Part shown: positions 9,142-17,247 of the stretch, in pieces
How the letters are laid out: each line of letters opens with the position of its first letter
Numbering within the stretch: the first letter of the stretch is position 1
Source of the DNA: WHTB01 sp050699035
Lineage (GTDB): Bacteria; Actinomycetota; Actinomycetes; Propionibacteriales; Nocardioidaceae
Length of the DNA stretch: 37,616 nucleotides
Direction: 5' to 3'
Assembly: GCA_050699035.1 (NCBI GenBank)
Contig: JBOHDE010000008.1
Coordinates: forward strand, 1-37,616
Notes under the pieces: model-generated
Told to the model about the DNA's origin: nothing
Databases searched by the model: none
What the model saw: the letters and a program-made list of their open reading frames with translations, nothing else
Translations under genes and position numbers: made by a program

Positions 9142-11135
9142 CACTCCCCCTCTGCCGGTGGTTCGTCGTCGAGGATCTCACCCGTCGCGGTGTTGACGAC
9201 CGGCTGCCGCGGGACCGCCCGGTCGGCGGCGAGGGCCGCAACGACGCTCTCGGCCGTCCGCCGCCCGAGGCCAGGCACCTCGGCGACCTGGTCGACGGTC
9301 GCCGCGCGCAGCTTCTTCAGCGACCCGAAGTGCTTGAGCAGCGCCTTGCGGCGGACGTCGCCGAGCCCGGTCACGCCGTCGAGCGTGCTCTCGGTCATCG
9401 ACTTGGACCGGCGCTGCCGGTGGTGCCGGATCGCGAACCGGTGGGCCTCGTCGCGCACCCGCTGCAGGAGGTACAGCCCCTCGCTGGTTCGCGGCAGGAT
9501 CACCGGATCGTCCTGGCTCGGCAGCCACACCTCCTCCAGCCGCTTGGCCAGCCCGACCACGGGCACGTCGTCGATGCCGAGCTCGTCGAGCGCGCGCTGC
9601 GCGGCGGCGACCTGCGGCGGGCCACCGTCGACCACCACGAGACCGGGTGCGTACGCGAACTTGCGCGGACGCCCGGTGTCGGGGTCGACCAGGCCGGGGC
9701 TGCCCTCGCCCTGCGCCAGCTCGATGTCGGGACTGTCGGCACGCTCCTCGAGGTAGCGCCGGAACCGGCGGGTGACGGTCTCGTGCATCGCGGCGACGTC
9801 GTTCTGGCCCTCGATGCCGCGGATCACGAACCGGCGGTACTCGCCCTTGCGCGGCAGCCCGTCCTCGAACACCACCATCGACGCGACGATCTCGGTGCCC
9901 TGCAGGTTGGAGATGTCATAGCACTCGATCCGCAGCGGCGCCGCGGACAGGCCGAGCGCCTCCTGCAGCTCCTCGAGCGCCCGGCTGCGGGTGGTCAGGT
10001 CGCTGGCCCGCCGGGTCTTGTGCAGGGTGAGCGCCTGGCCGGCGTTGCGCCCGACCGTCTCCATCAGCGCCCGCTTGTCGCCGCGCTGCGGCACGCGGAG
10101 GTCGACCCGGCTGCCGCGCAGCGTGCTGAGCCACTCGGCGAGCGCGTCGGCGTCGTCGGGCAGGGCGGGCACCAGCACCTCGCGCGGCACCTCGTTGCCC
10201 TCGGCGTAGAGCTGCTGGCAGAACCGCTCGACCAGGTCGCCGGCCTCGGCCATGCCGTCGGCCTTGTCGGCGACCCAGCCGCGCTGGCCGCGTACCCGCC
10301 CGCCACGGACGTGGAAGATCTGGACCGCGACCTCGAGCGGGTCCTCGGCCAGCGCGACCACGTCGGCGTCGGTCGCGTCGCCGAGCACGACGGCGTTCTT
10401 CTCCAGGGCACGCTCCAGCGTGCCGATGTCGTCGCGCAGCCGGGCCGCCCGCTCGTACTCCAGCTCCTGTGACGCGGTCTGCATCTCCCGCTCGAGACGT
10501 TTGATCTGCACGCTCGTCTGACCGCCCATGAACGCGCAGAAGTCGTCGACGATCGCGCGATGCTCCTCGGGGCTGACCCGGCCGACGCAGGGCGCCGCGC
10601 ACTTGCCGATGTAGCCGAGCAGGCAGGGCCGGCCGACCTGCCGTGAGCGCGTGAACACGCCGTTGGAGCACGACCGCATCGGAAACACCCGCAGCAGCAG
10701 GTCGACGGTCTCGCGGATCGCCCAGGCGTGGGAGTACGGCCCGAAGTAGCGGACGCCCTTGCGTTTCGGCCCGCGGCCGACCATCACCCGTGGGATCTCC
10801 TCGTTGAGGGTCACCGCGAGCCAGGGGTACGACTTGTCGTCGCGGTACTTCACGTTGAACCGCGGGTCGTACTCCTTGATCCAGGAGTACTCCAGCTGCA
10901 GCGCCTCCACCTCGGTCGCCACGACCGTCCACTCGACCGACGCCGCGGTCGTCACCATGGTCTGGGTGCGGGGGTGCAGGTTGTGCAGGTCCTGGAAGTA
11001 CGACGACAGCCGCGCGCGCAGCCCCTTGGCCTTGCCGACGTAGACGACCCGGCCGGACTCGTCGCGGAACCGGTAGACGCCCGGGCCCTCCGGAATCGAC
11101 CCCGCTGCTGGTCGATAGGTCGCCGGATCTGCCAC
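9141..11135 (-). CDS. uvrC: UvrABC system protein C (excinuclease nuclease subunit)
   Basis: Makes both incisions flanking bulky DNA lesions in nucleotide excision repair after UvrB loading. The 664-aa protein has a GIY-YIG nuclease domain at the N-terminus (GVYRFRDESGRVVYVGKAK, residues 19-37) and a Cys-rich GRPCLLGYIGKCAAPC segment near 168-183. The UvrB-interacting UVR helix pair follows near residues 205-240. Next is the RNase H-like nuclease core (IECYDISNLQGT, VVVDGGPPQV) and a C-terminal helix-hairpin-helix pair (LDGVTGLGDVRRKALLKHFG and VAEVPGLGRRTAESV). Start is GTG 11135. It is the first gene of the uvrC-rapZ-yvcK-whiA run. Confidence 0.97.
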   Translation of the reverse strand: MADPATYRPAAGSIPEGPGVYRFRDESGRVVYVGKAKGLRARLSSYFQDLHNLHPRTQTMVTTAASVEWTVVATEVEALQLEYSWIKEYDPRFNVKYRDDKSYPWLAVTLNEEIPRVMVGRGPKRKGVRYFGPYSHAWAIRETVDLLLRVFPMRSCSNGVFTRSRQVGRPCLLGYIGKCAAPCVGRVSPEEHRAIVDDFCAFMGGQTSVQIKRLEREMQTASQELEYERAARLRDDIGTLERALEKNAVVLGDATDADVVALAEDPLEVAVQIFHVRGGRVRGQRGWVADKADGMAEAGDLVERFCQQLYAEGNEVPREVLVPALPDDADALAEWLSTLRGSRVDLRVPQRGDKRALMETVGRNAGQALTLHKTRRASDLTTRSRALEELQEALGLSAAPLRIECYDISNLQGTEIVASMVVFEDGLPRKGEYRRFVIRGIEGQNDVAAMHETVTRRFRRYLEERADSPDIELAQGEGSPGLVDPDTGRPRKFAYAPGLVVVDGGPPQVAAAQRALDELGIDDVPVVGLAKRLEEVWLPSQDDPVILPRTSEGLYLLQRVRDEAHRFAIRHHRQRRSKSMTESTLDGVTGLGDVRRKALLKHFGSLKKLRAATVDQVAEVPGLGRRTAESVVAALAADRAVPRQPVVNTATGEILDDEPPAEGE

Positions 11136-11155
11136 GGCACAACCGTACCGGTGGC

Positions 11156-11638
11156 CTACCCCAGGGTGATCTGGTCGCCCTCGACGGTGACCTTCTCCTC
11201 GGGTAGCGGCTCGGGCGCGGGGCCGCCGACGACGCTGCCGTCCTCGATGGAGTACTTGCTGCCGTGGCAGCCGCAGTTGATGGTGCCGTCGGCGACCTCC
11301 TCGACGACGCAGCCCTGGTGCGTGCAGATCGCGCTGAACGCCAGGAAGTCGCCCGCGGTCGGCTGCGTCACCACGATCTCCTGGTCCTTGAAGATCGCGC
11401 CGCCACCGACGGGTACGTCCGACGTGGCGCCGAGCGCCTCACCGCCGCCTTCGGCCGGGGTCTTGCTCGGCTCGTCCCCCGTACTGCCCCCCGCGCTGTC
11501 CCCCGCGCTGTCCCCCGTGCTGCCGCCCGACCCGGGCTCCTCCTCCGACGCGCAGCCGGCCAGCAGCGGGCCGACGGCCCCGATCGCGCCGGTCGCGGCT
11601 ACCCCGCGGAGCACAGTTCGGCGGTTGAGGTCGGTCAT
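11156..11638 (-). CDS. Rieske [2Fe-2S] protein with Tat lipoprotein signal
   Basis: A 160-aa small Rieske ferredoxin-like protein. The N-terminus carries a twin-arginine motif (NRRTVLRG, residues 5-12), a hydrophobic stretch, and a lipobox LLAGC with C29. It is thus predicted to be folded with its cluster in the cytoplasm, exported by Tat and lipid-anchored outside. A Gly/Ser/Asp-rich linker (residues 31-70) with near-repeats of GGSTGDSAGD follows. The cluster motifs are CTHQGC (C105, H107; C110 probably in a disulfide) and CGCHG (C122, H125; C124 disulfide). No cytochrome bc1 or dioxygenase genes are nearby, so its electron partner is unknown. Start is ATG 11638 with AGGAGG 10 bases upstream. 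Confidence 0.93.
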   Translation of the reverse strand: MTDLNRRTVLRGVAATGAIGAVGPLLAGCASEEEPGSGGSTGDSAGDSAGGSTGDEPSKTPAEGGGEALGATSDVPVGGGAIFKDQEIVVTQPTAGDFLAFSAICTHQGCVVEEVADGTINCGCHGSKYSIEDGSVVGGPAPEPLPEEKVTVEGDQITLG

Positions 11639-11677
11639 CGGGTGGTGCCTCCTCGCACAGGGTGGTTGAAGGGCACA

Positions 11678-14600
11678 CTACTCGGCGCGAGCCGCTCGTT
11701 TGCCGGTCGCCGCCTTCCGCGCGCCGGTTTTCCGCACGGCCTTCTTGGCGGCAGTCTTGGTCGCTGCCTTCTTGGTCGTGGCACGCTTCGCGGCAGCCTT
11801 CCCGCCGGTCGCGTTGCGCGCTGCGGCCGTCTTCTTCGCAGCCACCGGCTTCGGCGCCGCCGCGACCTCCCGCCCCGCCAGCACCGGCTTGAGGAACGCG
11901 CCGGTGTAGCTGGCCGGGTCGTCGGCGACCTGCTCGGGCGTGCCCTCGGCGATCACCAGGCCACCGCCGCTGCCACCTTCGGGACCGAGGTCGATCAGCC
12001 AGTCGGCGGTCTTGATCACGTCGAGGTTGTGCTCGATCACGATCACCGTGTTGCCCTGGTCGACCAGCCGGCCGAGCACGCCGAGCAGCTTACGGATGTC
12101 CTCGAAGTGCAGGCCGGTCGTCGGCTCGTCGAGGACGTAGAGCGTGCGACCCGTCGAGCGCTTCTGCAGCTCCGCGGCCAGCTTGACCCGCTGCGCCTCA
12201 CCACCCGAGAGCGTGGGGGCGGGCTGACCCAGCCGGACGTACCCGAGGCCGACGTCGACCAGCGTGCGCAGATGCCGGGCGATGGCCGGGATGGCCGCGA
12301 AGAAGTCCGCCGCCTCCTCGATCGACAGATCGAGGATCTCCGCGATGGTGCGGCCCTTGTAGTGCACCTCCAGCGTCTCGCGGTTGTAGCGCGCGCCGTG
12401 GCAGACCTCGCACGGAACGTAGACGTCCGGCAGGAAGTTCATCTCGATCTTGATCGTGCCGTCGCCGGCGCAGGCCTCGCAGCGCCCGCCCTTGACGTTG
12501 AACGAGAACCGGCCCTGCAGATAGCCCCGCATCTTGGCCTCGGGGGTCTGCGCGAACAGCTTGCGCACATGGTCGAAGACCCCGGTGTACGTGGCGGGGT
12601 TGGACCGAGGCGTACGCCCGATCGGTGACTGGTCGACGTGGATCACCTTGTCGACCTGGTCGGCGCCGGTCATCGTGCGGTGCCGCCCGGGGATGTCGCG
12701 GGCGTTGTAGATCCGCCGCGCCAGTGCGGTGTAGAGGATGTCGTTGACCAGGGTCGACTTGCCGGACCCGGAGACACCCGTGACCGCGATGAACACCCCG
12801 AGCGGGAAGGTCACGTCGAGCTCGCGGAGGTTGTGCTCGCGCGCGCCGTGCACGACGACCTCACGGCCCGGGGTCAGCGGACGACGCACCGCGGGGAGCG
12901 GGATCTCGTTGCGGCCGGACAGGTACGCGCCGGTGATCGAGTCGCCGTGGGTGAGCAGGTCGTCGACCGTGCCGGACACCACGATCTGGCCGCCGTGCTC
13001 ACCCGCGCCTGGCCCGATGTCGACGACCCAGTCGGCGGTCCGGATGGTGTCCTCGTCGTGCTCGACGACGATCAGCGTGTTGCCGAGGTCGCGGAGTCGC
13101 AGCAGAGTCTCAATCAGCCGGTGGTTGTCTCGCTGGTGCAGGCCGATCGACGGCTCGTCCAGGACGTACAGCACGCCGACCAGGCCGGCGCCGATCTGGG
13201 TGGCCAGGCGGATCCGCTGCGCCTCGCCACCGGACAGCGAGCCGGACGGCCGGTTGAGGGTGAGGTAGTGCAGGCCGACGTCGAGCAGGAAGCGCAGCCG
13301 CTCGTTGATCTCCTTCAGCACCCGCTCGGCGATCTGCCGCTCGCGCGGACTCAGCTCGAGCTCACGCAGGAAGACGGCCGTCTCGCCGACCGGCAGGGCA
13401 CACACCTCGGCGATGTTCTTGCCGCCCATGGTCACCGCGAGCGAGATCGGCTTCAGCCGGCTGCCATCGCAGGCATGGCACGGCACCTCCCGCATGAAGC
13501 CCTCGAAGCGCTCCCGGCTGGTATCGCTCTCGGCCTCCGCGTGCCGCCGCCCGATGTACGGGATCACGCCCTCGAAGGTCGAGTAGTACGAACGCTCGCG
13601 GCCGTAGCGGTTCTTGTAGCGGACGTGCACCTTGGTCGGGTGGCCGAGCAGCAGCGCGCTCTGGGCCTTCTCGGACAGGTCGCCGAACGGTGTCGACGTC
13701 GAGAAACCCAGCTCGTCGGCGAGCGCGTCGACCAGCCGGCCGAAGTAGTCGGCGACATGGGCCGAGGCCCACGGCGACAGCGCACCTTCGGCGAGCGGCT
13801 TGCCGGGGTCCGGGACGACGAGCTCGGGATCGACCTCCATCCGGGTGCCGATGCCGTGACAGTCGGTGCACGCGCCGAACGGGGAGTTGAACGAGAACGA
13901 CCGCGGCTCGAGCTCCTCGAACGACAGGTCGTCGTACAGGCAGGCCAGATGCTCGGAGAACGTGCGCTCCCGCTCGGCGTCGTCCTCGGGCAGGTCGACG
14001 AAGTCGAGCGTCACCAGACCGCTGGACAGCCCGAGCGCGGTCTCGACCGAGTCGGTGAGACGCCGCTTCGCGGACGCCTTCACCTGGAGCCGGTCGATCA
14101 CCACCTCGATGGTGTGCTTCTTCTGCTTGTCCAGCTTGGGCGGGTCGGTCAGCGGGTGGGTCTCGCCGTCGACCCGGACCCGGGAGAAGCCCTGAGTCTG
14201 CAGCTGGCGGAACAGCTCGGCGTACTCACCCTTGCGACCACGGATGACCGGAGCGAGCACCTGGAACCGGGTGCCCTGCTCGAGCTCGAGGACGCGGTCG
14301 ACGATCTGCTGCGGCGTCTGCCGGGCGATCGGACGACCACACTCCGGGCAGTGCGGGCGGCCGGCCCGGGCGAACAGCAGCCGGAGGTAGTCGTACACCT
14401 CGGTGATGGTGCCGACCGTGGACCGCGGGTTGCGGGAGGTGGACTTCTGGTCGATCGACACCGCCGGCGACAGGCCCTCGATGAAGTCGACGTCGGGCTT
14501 GTCCATCTGCCCGAGGAACTGCCGCGCATAAGCCGACAGGCTCTCGACGTACCGGCGTTGCCCCTCGGCGAAGATCGTGTCGAACGCCAGGCTCGACTTG

Positions 14601-14710
14601 CCCGACCCGGACAGGCCCGTGAACACGATGAGCGAGTCGCGGGGCAGGTCGATCGAGACGTCCTTGAGGTTGTGCTCGCGCGCCCCGCGCACGATCAGCT
14701 GGTCGGCCAC
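11678..14710 (-). CDS. uvrA: UvrABC system protein A (damage-recognition ATPase) with Lys/Ala-rich tail
   Basis: Dimeric ABC-type ATPase that detects helix-distorting DNA damage and loads UvrB. The 1010-aa protein has two ABC modules: Walker A GLSGSGKSS near residue 33 and GVSGSGKST near 650, with signature LSGGEAQRIRLA and LSGGEAQRVKLA. Zinc-binding Cys clusters are visible: CPECGRP, CHACDGSRLKP, and CEACAGDG with CEVCHGARYN. The UvrB-binding SIDQKSTSRNPRSTVGT block is intact. The last 60 or so residues (DNA about 11678-11865) are almost only Lys, Ala, Arg and Thr, resembling histone H1-like tails and extending the usual length. Start is GTG 14710 with GAGGGG nearby. A LexA-type box lies at 14739-14754. 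Confidence 0.97.
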   Translation of the reverse strand: MADQLIVRGAREHNLKDVSIDLPRDSLIVFTGLSGSGKSSLAFDTIFAEGQRRYVESLSAYARQFLGQMDKPDVDFIEGLSPAVSIDQKSTSRNPRSTVGTITEVYDYLRLLFARAGRPHCPECGRPIARQTPQQIVDRVLELEQGTRFQVLAPVIRGRKGEYAELFRQLQTQGFSRVRVDGETHPLTDPPKLDKQKKHTIEVVIDRLQVKASAKRRLTDSVETALGLSSGLVTLDFVDLPEDDAERERTFSEHLACLYDDLSFEELEPRSFSFNSPFGACTDCHGIGTRMEVDPELVVPDPGKPLAEGALSPWASAHVADYFGRLVDALADELGFSTSTPFGDLSEKAQSALLLGHPTKVHVRYKNRYGRERSYYSTFEGVIPYIGRRHAEAESDTSRERFEGFMREVPCHACDGSRLKPISLAVTMGGKNIAEVCALPVGETAVFLRELELSPRERQIAERVLKEINERLRFLLDVGLHYLTLNRPSGSLSGGEAQRIRLATQIGAGLVGVLYVLDEPSIGLHQRDNHRLIETLLRLRDLGNTLIVVEHDEDTIRTADWVVDIGPGAGEHGGQIVVSGTVDDLLTHGDSITGAYLSGRNEIPLPAVRRPLTPGREVVVHGAREHNLRELDVTFPLGVFIAVTGVSGSGKSTLVNDILYTALARRIYNARDIPGRHRTMTGADQVDKVIHVDQSPIGRTPRSNPATYTGVFDHVRKLFAQTPEAKMRGYLQGRFSFNVKGGRCEACAGDGTIKIEMNFLPDVYVPCEVCHGARYNRETLEVHYKGRTIAEILDLSIEEAADFFAAIPAIARHLRTLVDVGLGYVRLGQPAPTLSGGEAQRVKLAAELQKRSTGRTLYVLDEPTTGLHFEDIRKLLGVLGRLVDQGNTVIVIEHNLDVIKTADWLIDLGPEGGSGGGLVIAEGTPEQVADDPASYTGAFLKPVLAGREVAAAPKPVAAKKTAAARNATGGKAAAKRATTKKAATKTAAKKAVRKTGARKAATGKRAARAE

Positions 14711-14738
14711 CGTTGACCCCTCATGTCACCTCTCGCAT

Positions 14739-14754
14739 TCGAACAGACGTTCGC
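14739..14754. promoter_or_regulatory. LexA-type SOS box upstream of uvrA
   Basis: The sequence TCGAACAGACGTTCGC contains GAAC-N4-GTTC exactly and matches 15 of 16 positions of the actinobacterial SOS consensus TCGAAC-N4-GTTCGA. It is 29-44 bp upstream of the uvrA GTG, where LexA would block uvrA transcription. It is also about 80 bp upstream of the divergent gene at 14831, which it could affect. The match is direct; LexA control is inferred from known SOS regulation of uvrA. Confidence 0.82.
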
Positions 14755-14817
14755 CATCCTACCCCGGCACACCACACTGCCAGACGGTACCGACACTCGG
14801 CCGGACCGGCGCTCTGG

Positions 14818-14823
14818 CTACAT
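14818..14823 (+). promoter_or_regulatory. -10 element of a probable leaderless promoter (gene at 14831)
   Basis: TACATT ends 7 bases before the GTG start at 14831. TAnnnT placed 6-7 nt before the start codon is the usual sign of a leaderless actinobacterial transcript. No ribosome-binding sequence lies between. No convincing -35 element was seen. Confidence 0.55.
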
Positions 14824-14830
14824 TGCACAC

Positions 14831-15541
14831 GTGACTCCCGACATGATGCTCGCCCAGGTCGACAGCTCGACCCGGACCTTGCTCGTAGCGCTGTCCGATC
14901 TCACCGACGCCGACGTCGCGGCGCCGTCCCTGCTGCCCGGCTGGACCCGGGGCCACGTCCTCACCCACCTCGCCCGCAACGCCGACGCGCTCGGCAACCT
15001 GCTGACCTGGGCGCGCACCGGCGACCCGACACCGATGTACCCGTCCCGCGACGTCCGCAACGCCGACATCGAGGCCGGGGCCGGCCGCTCGGCCGCGGCG
15101 CAGCGCGACGACATCGCCCGCGCGCACAGCCGGTTCCTGCAGGCCGCCGAGGAGCTCGACGACGCCGCGTGGCAGCACCAGGTCGCGTGGGGAGCCGAGG
15201 ACCAGCGCGGCCCGGCCGCCCAGGTCCCGACGCTTCGCGGCACCGAGGTCGAGCTGCACCACACCGACCTCGGCCTCGGACACGCGTTCACCGAGTGGCC
15301 CTGCGAGCTGGTCAAACAAGCACTCCCCTACGCTGCTGAGGGCCTGGACGAGCGAGTGTCCGGAGCCATCCGGCTGGTCGCGACCGACACGTGGGGGACG
15401 TTCGAGTACGGCGCGTCGCCGACCCGCACCGTCGAAGGTCCGCAGAACGCGCTGCTGGCTTGGGTGACCGGGCGCGCAGACGGCTCCGGCCTGGCCGTCG
15501 TACCCCATGGAACCCTCCCCGAGATCGGAGACTGGCGATGA
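14831..15541 (+). CDS. Maleylpyruvate isomerase-family (DinB/MDMPI fold) protein, probably mycothiol-dependent
   Basis: A 236-aa protein of the mycothiol-dependent maleylpyruvate isomerase family, whose members are four-helix metal proteins using mycothiol in isomerisation or thiol-transfer reactions. The N-terminal helix bundle has LPGWTRGHVLTHLARNADAL with a probable metal-ligand His. A second cluster reads RGTEVELHHTDLGLG near residue 145, and a smaller C-terminal SCP2-like domain follows. The substrate cannot be told from sequence. I start at GTG 14831 because of the adjacent -10 element; upstream frame has no family similarity. It overlaps the next gene by 4 bp. Confidence 0.85.
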   Translation: MTPDMMLAQVDSSTRTLLVALSDLTDADVAAPSLLPGWTRGHVLTHLARNADALGNLLTWARTGDPTPMYPSRDVRNADIEAGAGRSAAAQRDDIARAHSRFLQAAEELDDAAWQHQVAWGAEDQRGPAAQVPTLRGTEVELHHTDLGLGHAFTEWPCELVKQALPYAAEGLDERVSGAIRLVATDTWGTFEYGASPTRTVEGPQNALLAWVTGRADGSGLAVVPHGTLPEIGDWR

Positions 15542-16191
15542 GCTACCACGGCAAGGTGAAGGTCGGCGGGACTCCGGACACCCGCGAGCTGGCGGACCTG
15601 GTCATCACCAAGGTCGCGGTCGGCCCGATGGACAACAACGCCTACCTGCTGCGCTGCCGCCGCACCGACGTCCAGGTGCTCGTCGACGCCGCCAACGACA
15701 CCGACACCCTGCTGCGGGCCGTCGGCGACGGCGGGCTGACCACGGTCGTCACCACCCACCGGCACGGCGACCATTGGCAGTCGCTCGCCGAGGTCGTCGA
15801 GCTGACCGGCGCGCAGACCGTGGCCGGTGCGCCCGACGCCGACGAGCTCCCGGTCGACGTGACCACCAGAGTCGGCGACGGCGACACCGTCGAGGTCGGC
15901 CATTGTCGGCTGGAGGTCATCCAGCTGGTCGGCCACACGCCGGGTTCCGTCGCCCTGCTGTACGACGACCCCGACGGCATGCCGCATCTGTTCACCGGCG
16001 ACTCGCTGTTCCCGGGAGGGCCGGGCCGGACGGAGAGCCCGGAGGCGTTCGCCTCGCTGATGGACGACCTGGAGGCCAAGGTCTTCGGCCGGCTGCCGGA
16101 CGAGACCTGGGTCTACCCCGGCCATGGCAACGACACCACCGTGGGGGCGGAGCGGCCGCACCTCGGCGAGTGGCGCGAGCGCGGCTGGTGA
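15538..16191 (+). CDS. Metallo-beta-lactamase-fold hydrolase (glyoxalase II-like)
   Basis: A 217-aa hydrolase with all ligands of the binuclear metal site visible: HRHGDH (H74, H76, D78, H79), H133 in VGHTPGS, D155 in FTGDSLF and H196 in YPGHGND. This pattern and length fit the glyoxalase II/hydroxyacylglutathione-hydrolase-like branch. In mycothiol-using bacteria such proteins are candidate thioester hydrolases. It overlaps the MDMPI-fold gene by 4 bp (ATGA at 15538-15541), suggesting the two act on linked thiol-adduct chemistry. That functional link is inferred, not shown. Confidence 0.9.
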   Translation: MSYHGKVKVGGTPDTRELADLVITKVAVGPMDNNAYLLRCRRTDVQVLVDAANDTDTLLRAVGDGGLTTVVTTHRHGDHWQSLAEVVELTGAQTVAGAPDADELPVDVTTRVGDGDTVEVGHCRLEVIQLVGHTPGSVALLYDDPDGMPHLFTGDSLFPGGPGRTESPEAFASLMDDLEAKVFGRLPDETWVYPGHGNDTTVGAERPHLGEWRERGW

Positions 16192-16202
16192 CTCCAGCAA
16201 AG

Positions 16203-16221
16203 GTACCGCGAGTGGTACGGT
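16203..16221 (+). promoter_or_regulatory. vapB-like promoter with overlapping inverted-repeat operator
   Basis: GTACC (16203-16207) and GGTAC (16214-16218) form an inverted repeat with a 6-bp spacer. The right arm overlaps a -10 element TACGGT (16216-16221) that ends 6 nt before the ATG at 16228, so the transcript is probably leaderless. Such a palindrome over the promoter is where a VapB or VapBC complex would autorepress. The arrangement is seen; binding is inferred. Confidence 0.55.
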
Positions 16222-16227
16222 TGACCC

Positions 16228-16473
16228 ATGAGTGGGACGTACCCCGTGGTGATGGGAGACCGTGGTCGCCTGGTCATTCCTGCCGAAGTGCGTGAGCGCC
16301 TCCACCTAGAGGCGGGCGCTCCCTTGCTCCTGTTGGAAACTGACCATGGCCTGGTCCTCGTCACCAGGGCACAGATGAAGGATCTGGTTCGGCGCGATCT
16401 GGACGGCCTGGACCTGGTCGACGAGCTGCTCGAGGAGCGGCGCCGGCGGGCAGCCGAGGAAGACGCTGCGTGA
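16228..16473 (+). CDS. AbrB/VapB-type antitoxin
   Basis: An 81-aa protein with an N-terminal SpoVT/AbrB swapped-hairpin DNA-binding domain: MGDRGRLVIPAEVRERLHLEAGAPLLLLETDHGLVLV at residues 9-45. The charged helical C-terminus (residues 46-81) would cover the toxin. It overlaps the PIN-domain gene by 4 bp, the usual antitoxin-first arrangement. It probably neutralises the toxin and represses its own promoter through the inverted repeat at 16203-16218. Confidence 0.9.
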   Translation: MSGTYPVVMGDRGRLVIPAEVRERLHLEAGAPLLLLETDHGLVLVTRAQMKDLVRRDLDGLDLVDELLEERRRRAAEEDAA

Positions 16474-16835
16474 ACCTGTTCGACTCCTCGGCGTTGCTCT
16501 GTTTCCTGCAGGGTGAGACTGGCGCCGACGTCGTCGAGCGCGAGCTGGTGGTCGGTGACCGATGCAGCGCTGTCAACTGGTCGGAGATCGCCCAGAAGAT
16601 CGTGGCGCGGAAGCGAGACTGGAGATTGAGCCGCGGGCTGCTGCTCGGCTACGGCCTCGTGGTGGAACCGGTCGAGGCAGCAGACGCCGAGCGTGCCGCG
16701 GCGTTGTGGCAGTCCGGGACTGGCCTGTCCATCGCCGACCGGCTCTGCCTCGCGACGGCTGAGCGGCTCGGCGCCACCGTCTGGACGGCCGACGCCGCGT
16801 GGGGTTCGTCGGAGAACGTCATCCAGATTCGGTGA
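16470..16835 (+). CDS. VapC-type PIN-domain ribonuclease toxin
   Basis: A 121-aa PIN-domain protein, the usual VapC size. The four acidic metal-binding residues are present: D5 in MNLFDSSALL, E39 in NWSEIAQK, D90 in SIADRLCLA and D108 in TADAAWG. VapC toxins cut specific tRNA, rRNA or mRNA; the target here cannot be read from sequence. Start is GTG 16470, overlapping the antitoxin stop. All catalytic residues are intact, so it is probably functional. Confidence 0.92.
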   Translation: MNLFDSSALLCFLQGETGADVVERELVVGDRCSAVNWSEIAQKIVARKRDWRLSRGLLLGYGLVVEPVEAADAERAAALWQSGTGLSIADRLCLATAERLGATVWTADAAWGSSENVIQIR

Positions 16836-16956
16836 TCTTCGTTCGCTCCGACAACCTCACCACCCGCCTGATGCTCGACGGGTCGGCGTGCTCACCGACT
16901 GTTGCCCCGCACCGGTCCGCATGGAAGGCTCAGCGTGATCGCACCCGGAGGACCCC

Positions 16957-17247
16957 ATGGCTGACATGGCTGCACCGACCGACGACGAGCTCAACGCCTT
17001 GATCGAGGTGAGACTCCGACTGGTCGGTGTCGACCTCGCGCAGCTGCCCACGACAGACGACCCGACCACCGGCTCACCGACGCGGGAGGAGGCGCTGACC
17101 TATCTGCGGTCGGTGCTGCGCAACACCGCGGTGACGCTGAGCGGCTGGTCTCCCCCACCTGACGACCCGGCCCTGGCCCAACAGGTCGCGCCGCCGGCGC
17201 TCTACCCGTCCGGCACCGACGCCTGGACCGAGCGAGGCCTGTCATGA
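16957..17247 (+). CDS. Small protein of unknown function, first gene of the amidase operon
   Basis: A 96-aa soluble protein with no signal peptide or membrane helix. The first 30 residues look helical and acidic (DDELNALIEVRLRLVGVDL) and the rest is rich in Pro, Thr and Asp. GGAGG lies 5 bases before ATG 16957, supporting this start. It overlaps the Tat-amidase gene by 4 bp, so it is probably made together with it. By analogy with AtzG-AtzE pairs, where a small helical protein stabilises an amidase, it might be a partner of the amidase; I see no motif proving that. Confidence 0.65.
   Translation: MADMAAPTDDELNALIEVRLRLVGVDLAQLPTTDDPTTGSPTREEALTYLRSVLRNTAVTLSGWSPPPDDPALAQQVAPPALYPSGTDAWTERGLS

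Noticed and set aside
12638..14716. 692-aa open frame on the + strand opposite uvrA
   Set aside because: It is exactly antisense to uvrA. Its composition is that of a GC-skewed shadow frame with no recognisable domain, and uvrA is certain.
16836..16956. Search for a gene in the 121-bp gap after the VapC-type gene
   Set aside because: Only short frames with no family signature or ribosome-binding site; it probably holds the promoter of the amidase operon, which I could not pinpoint.
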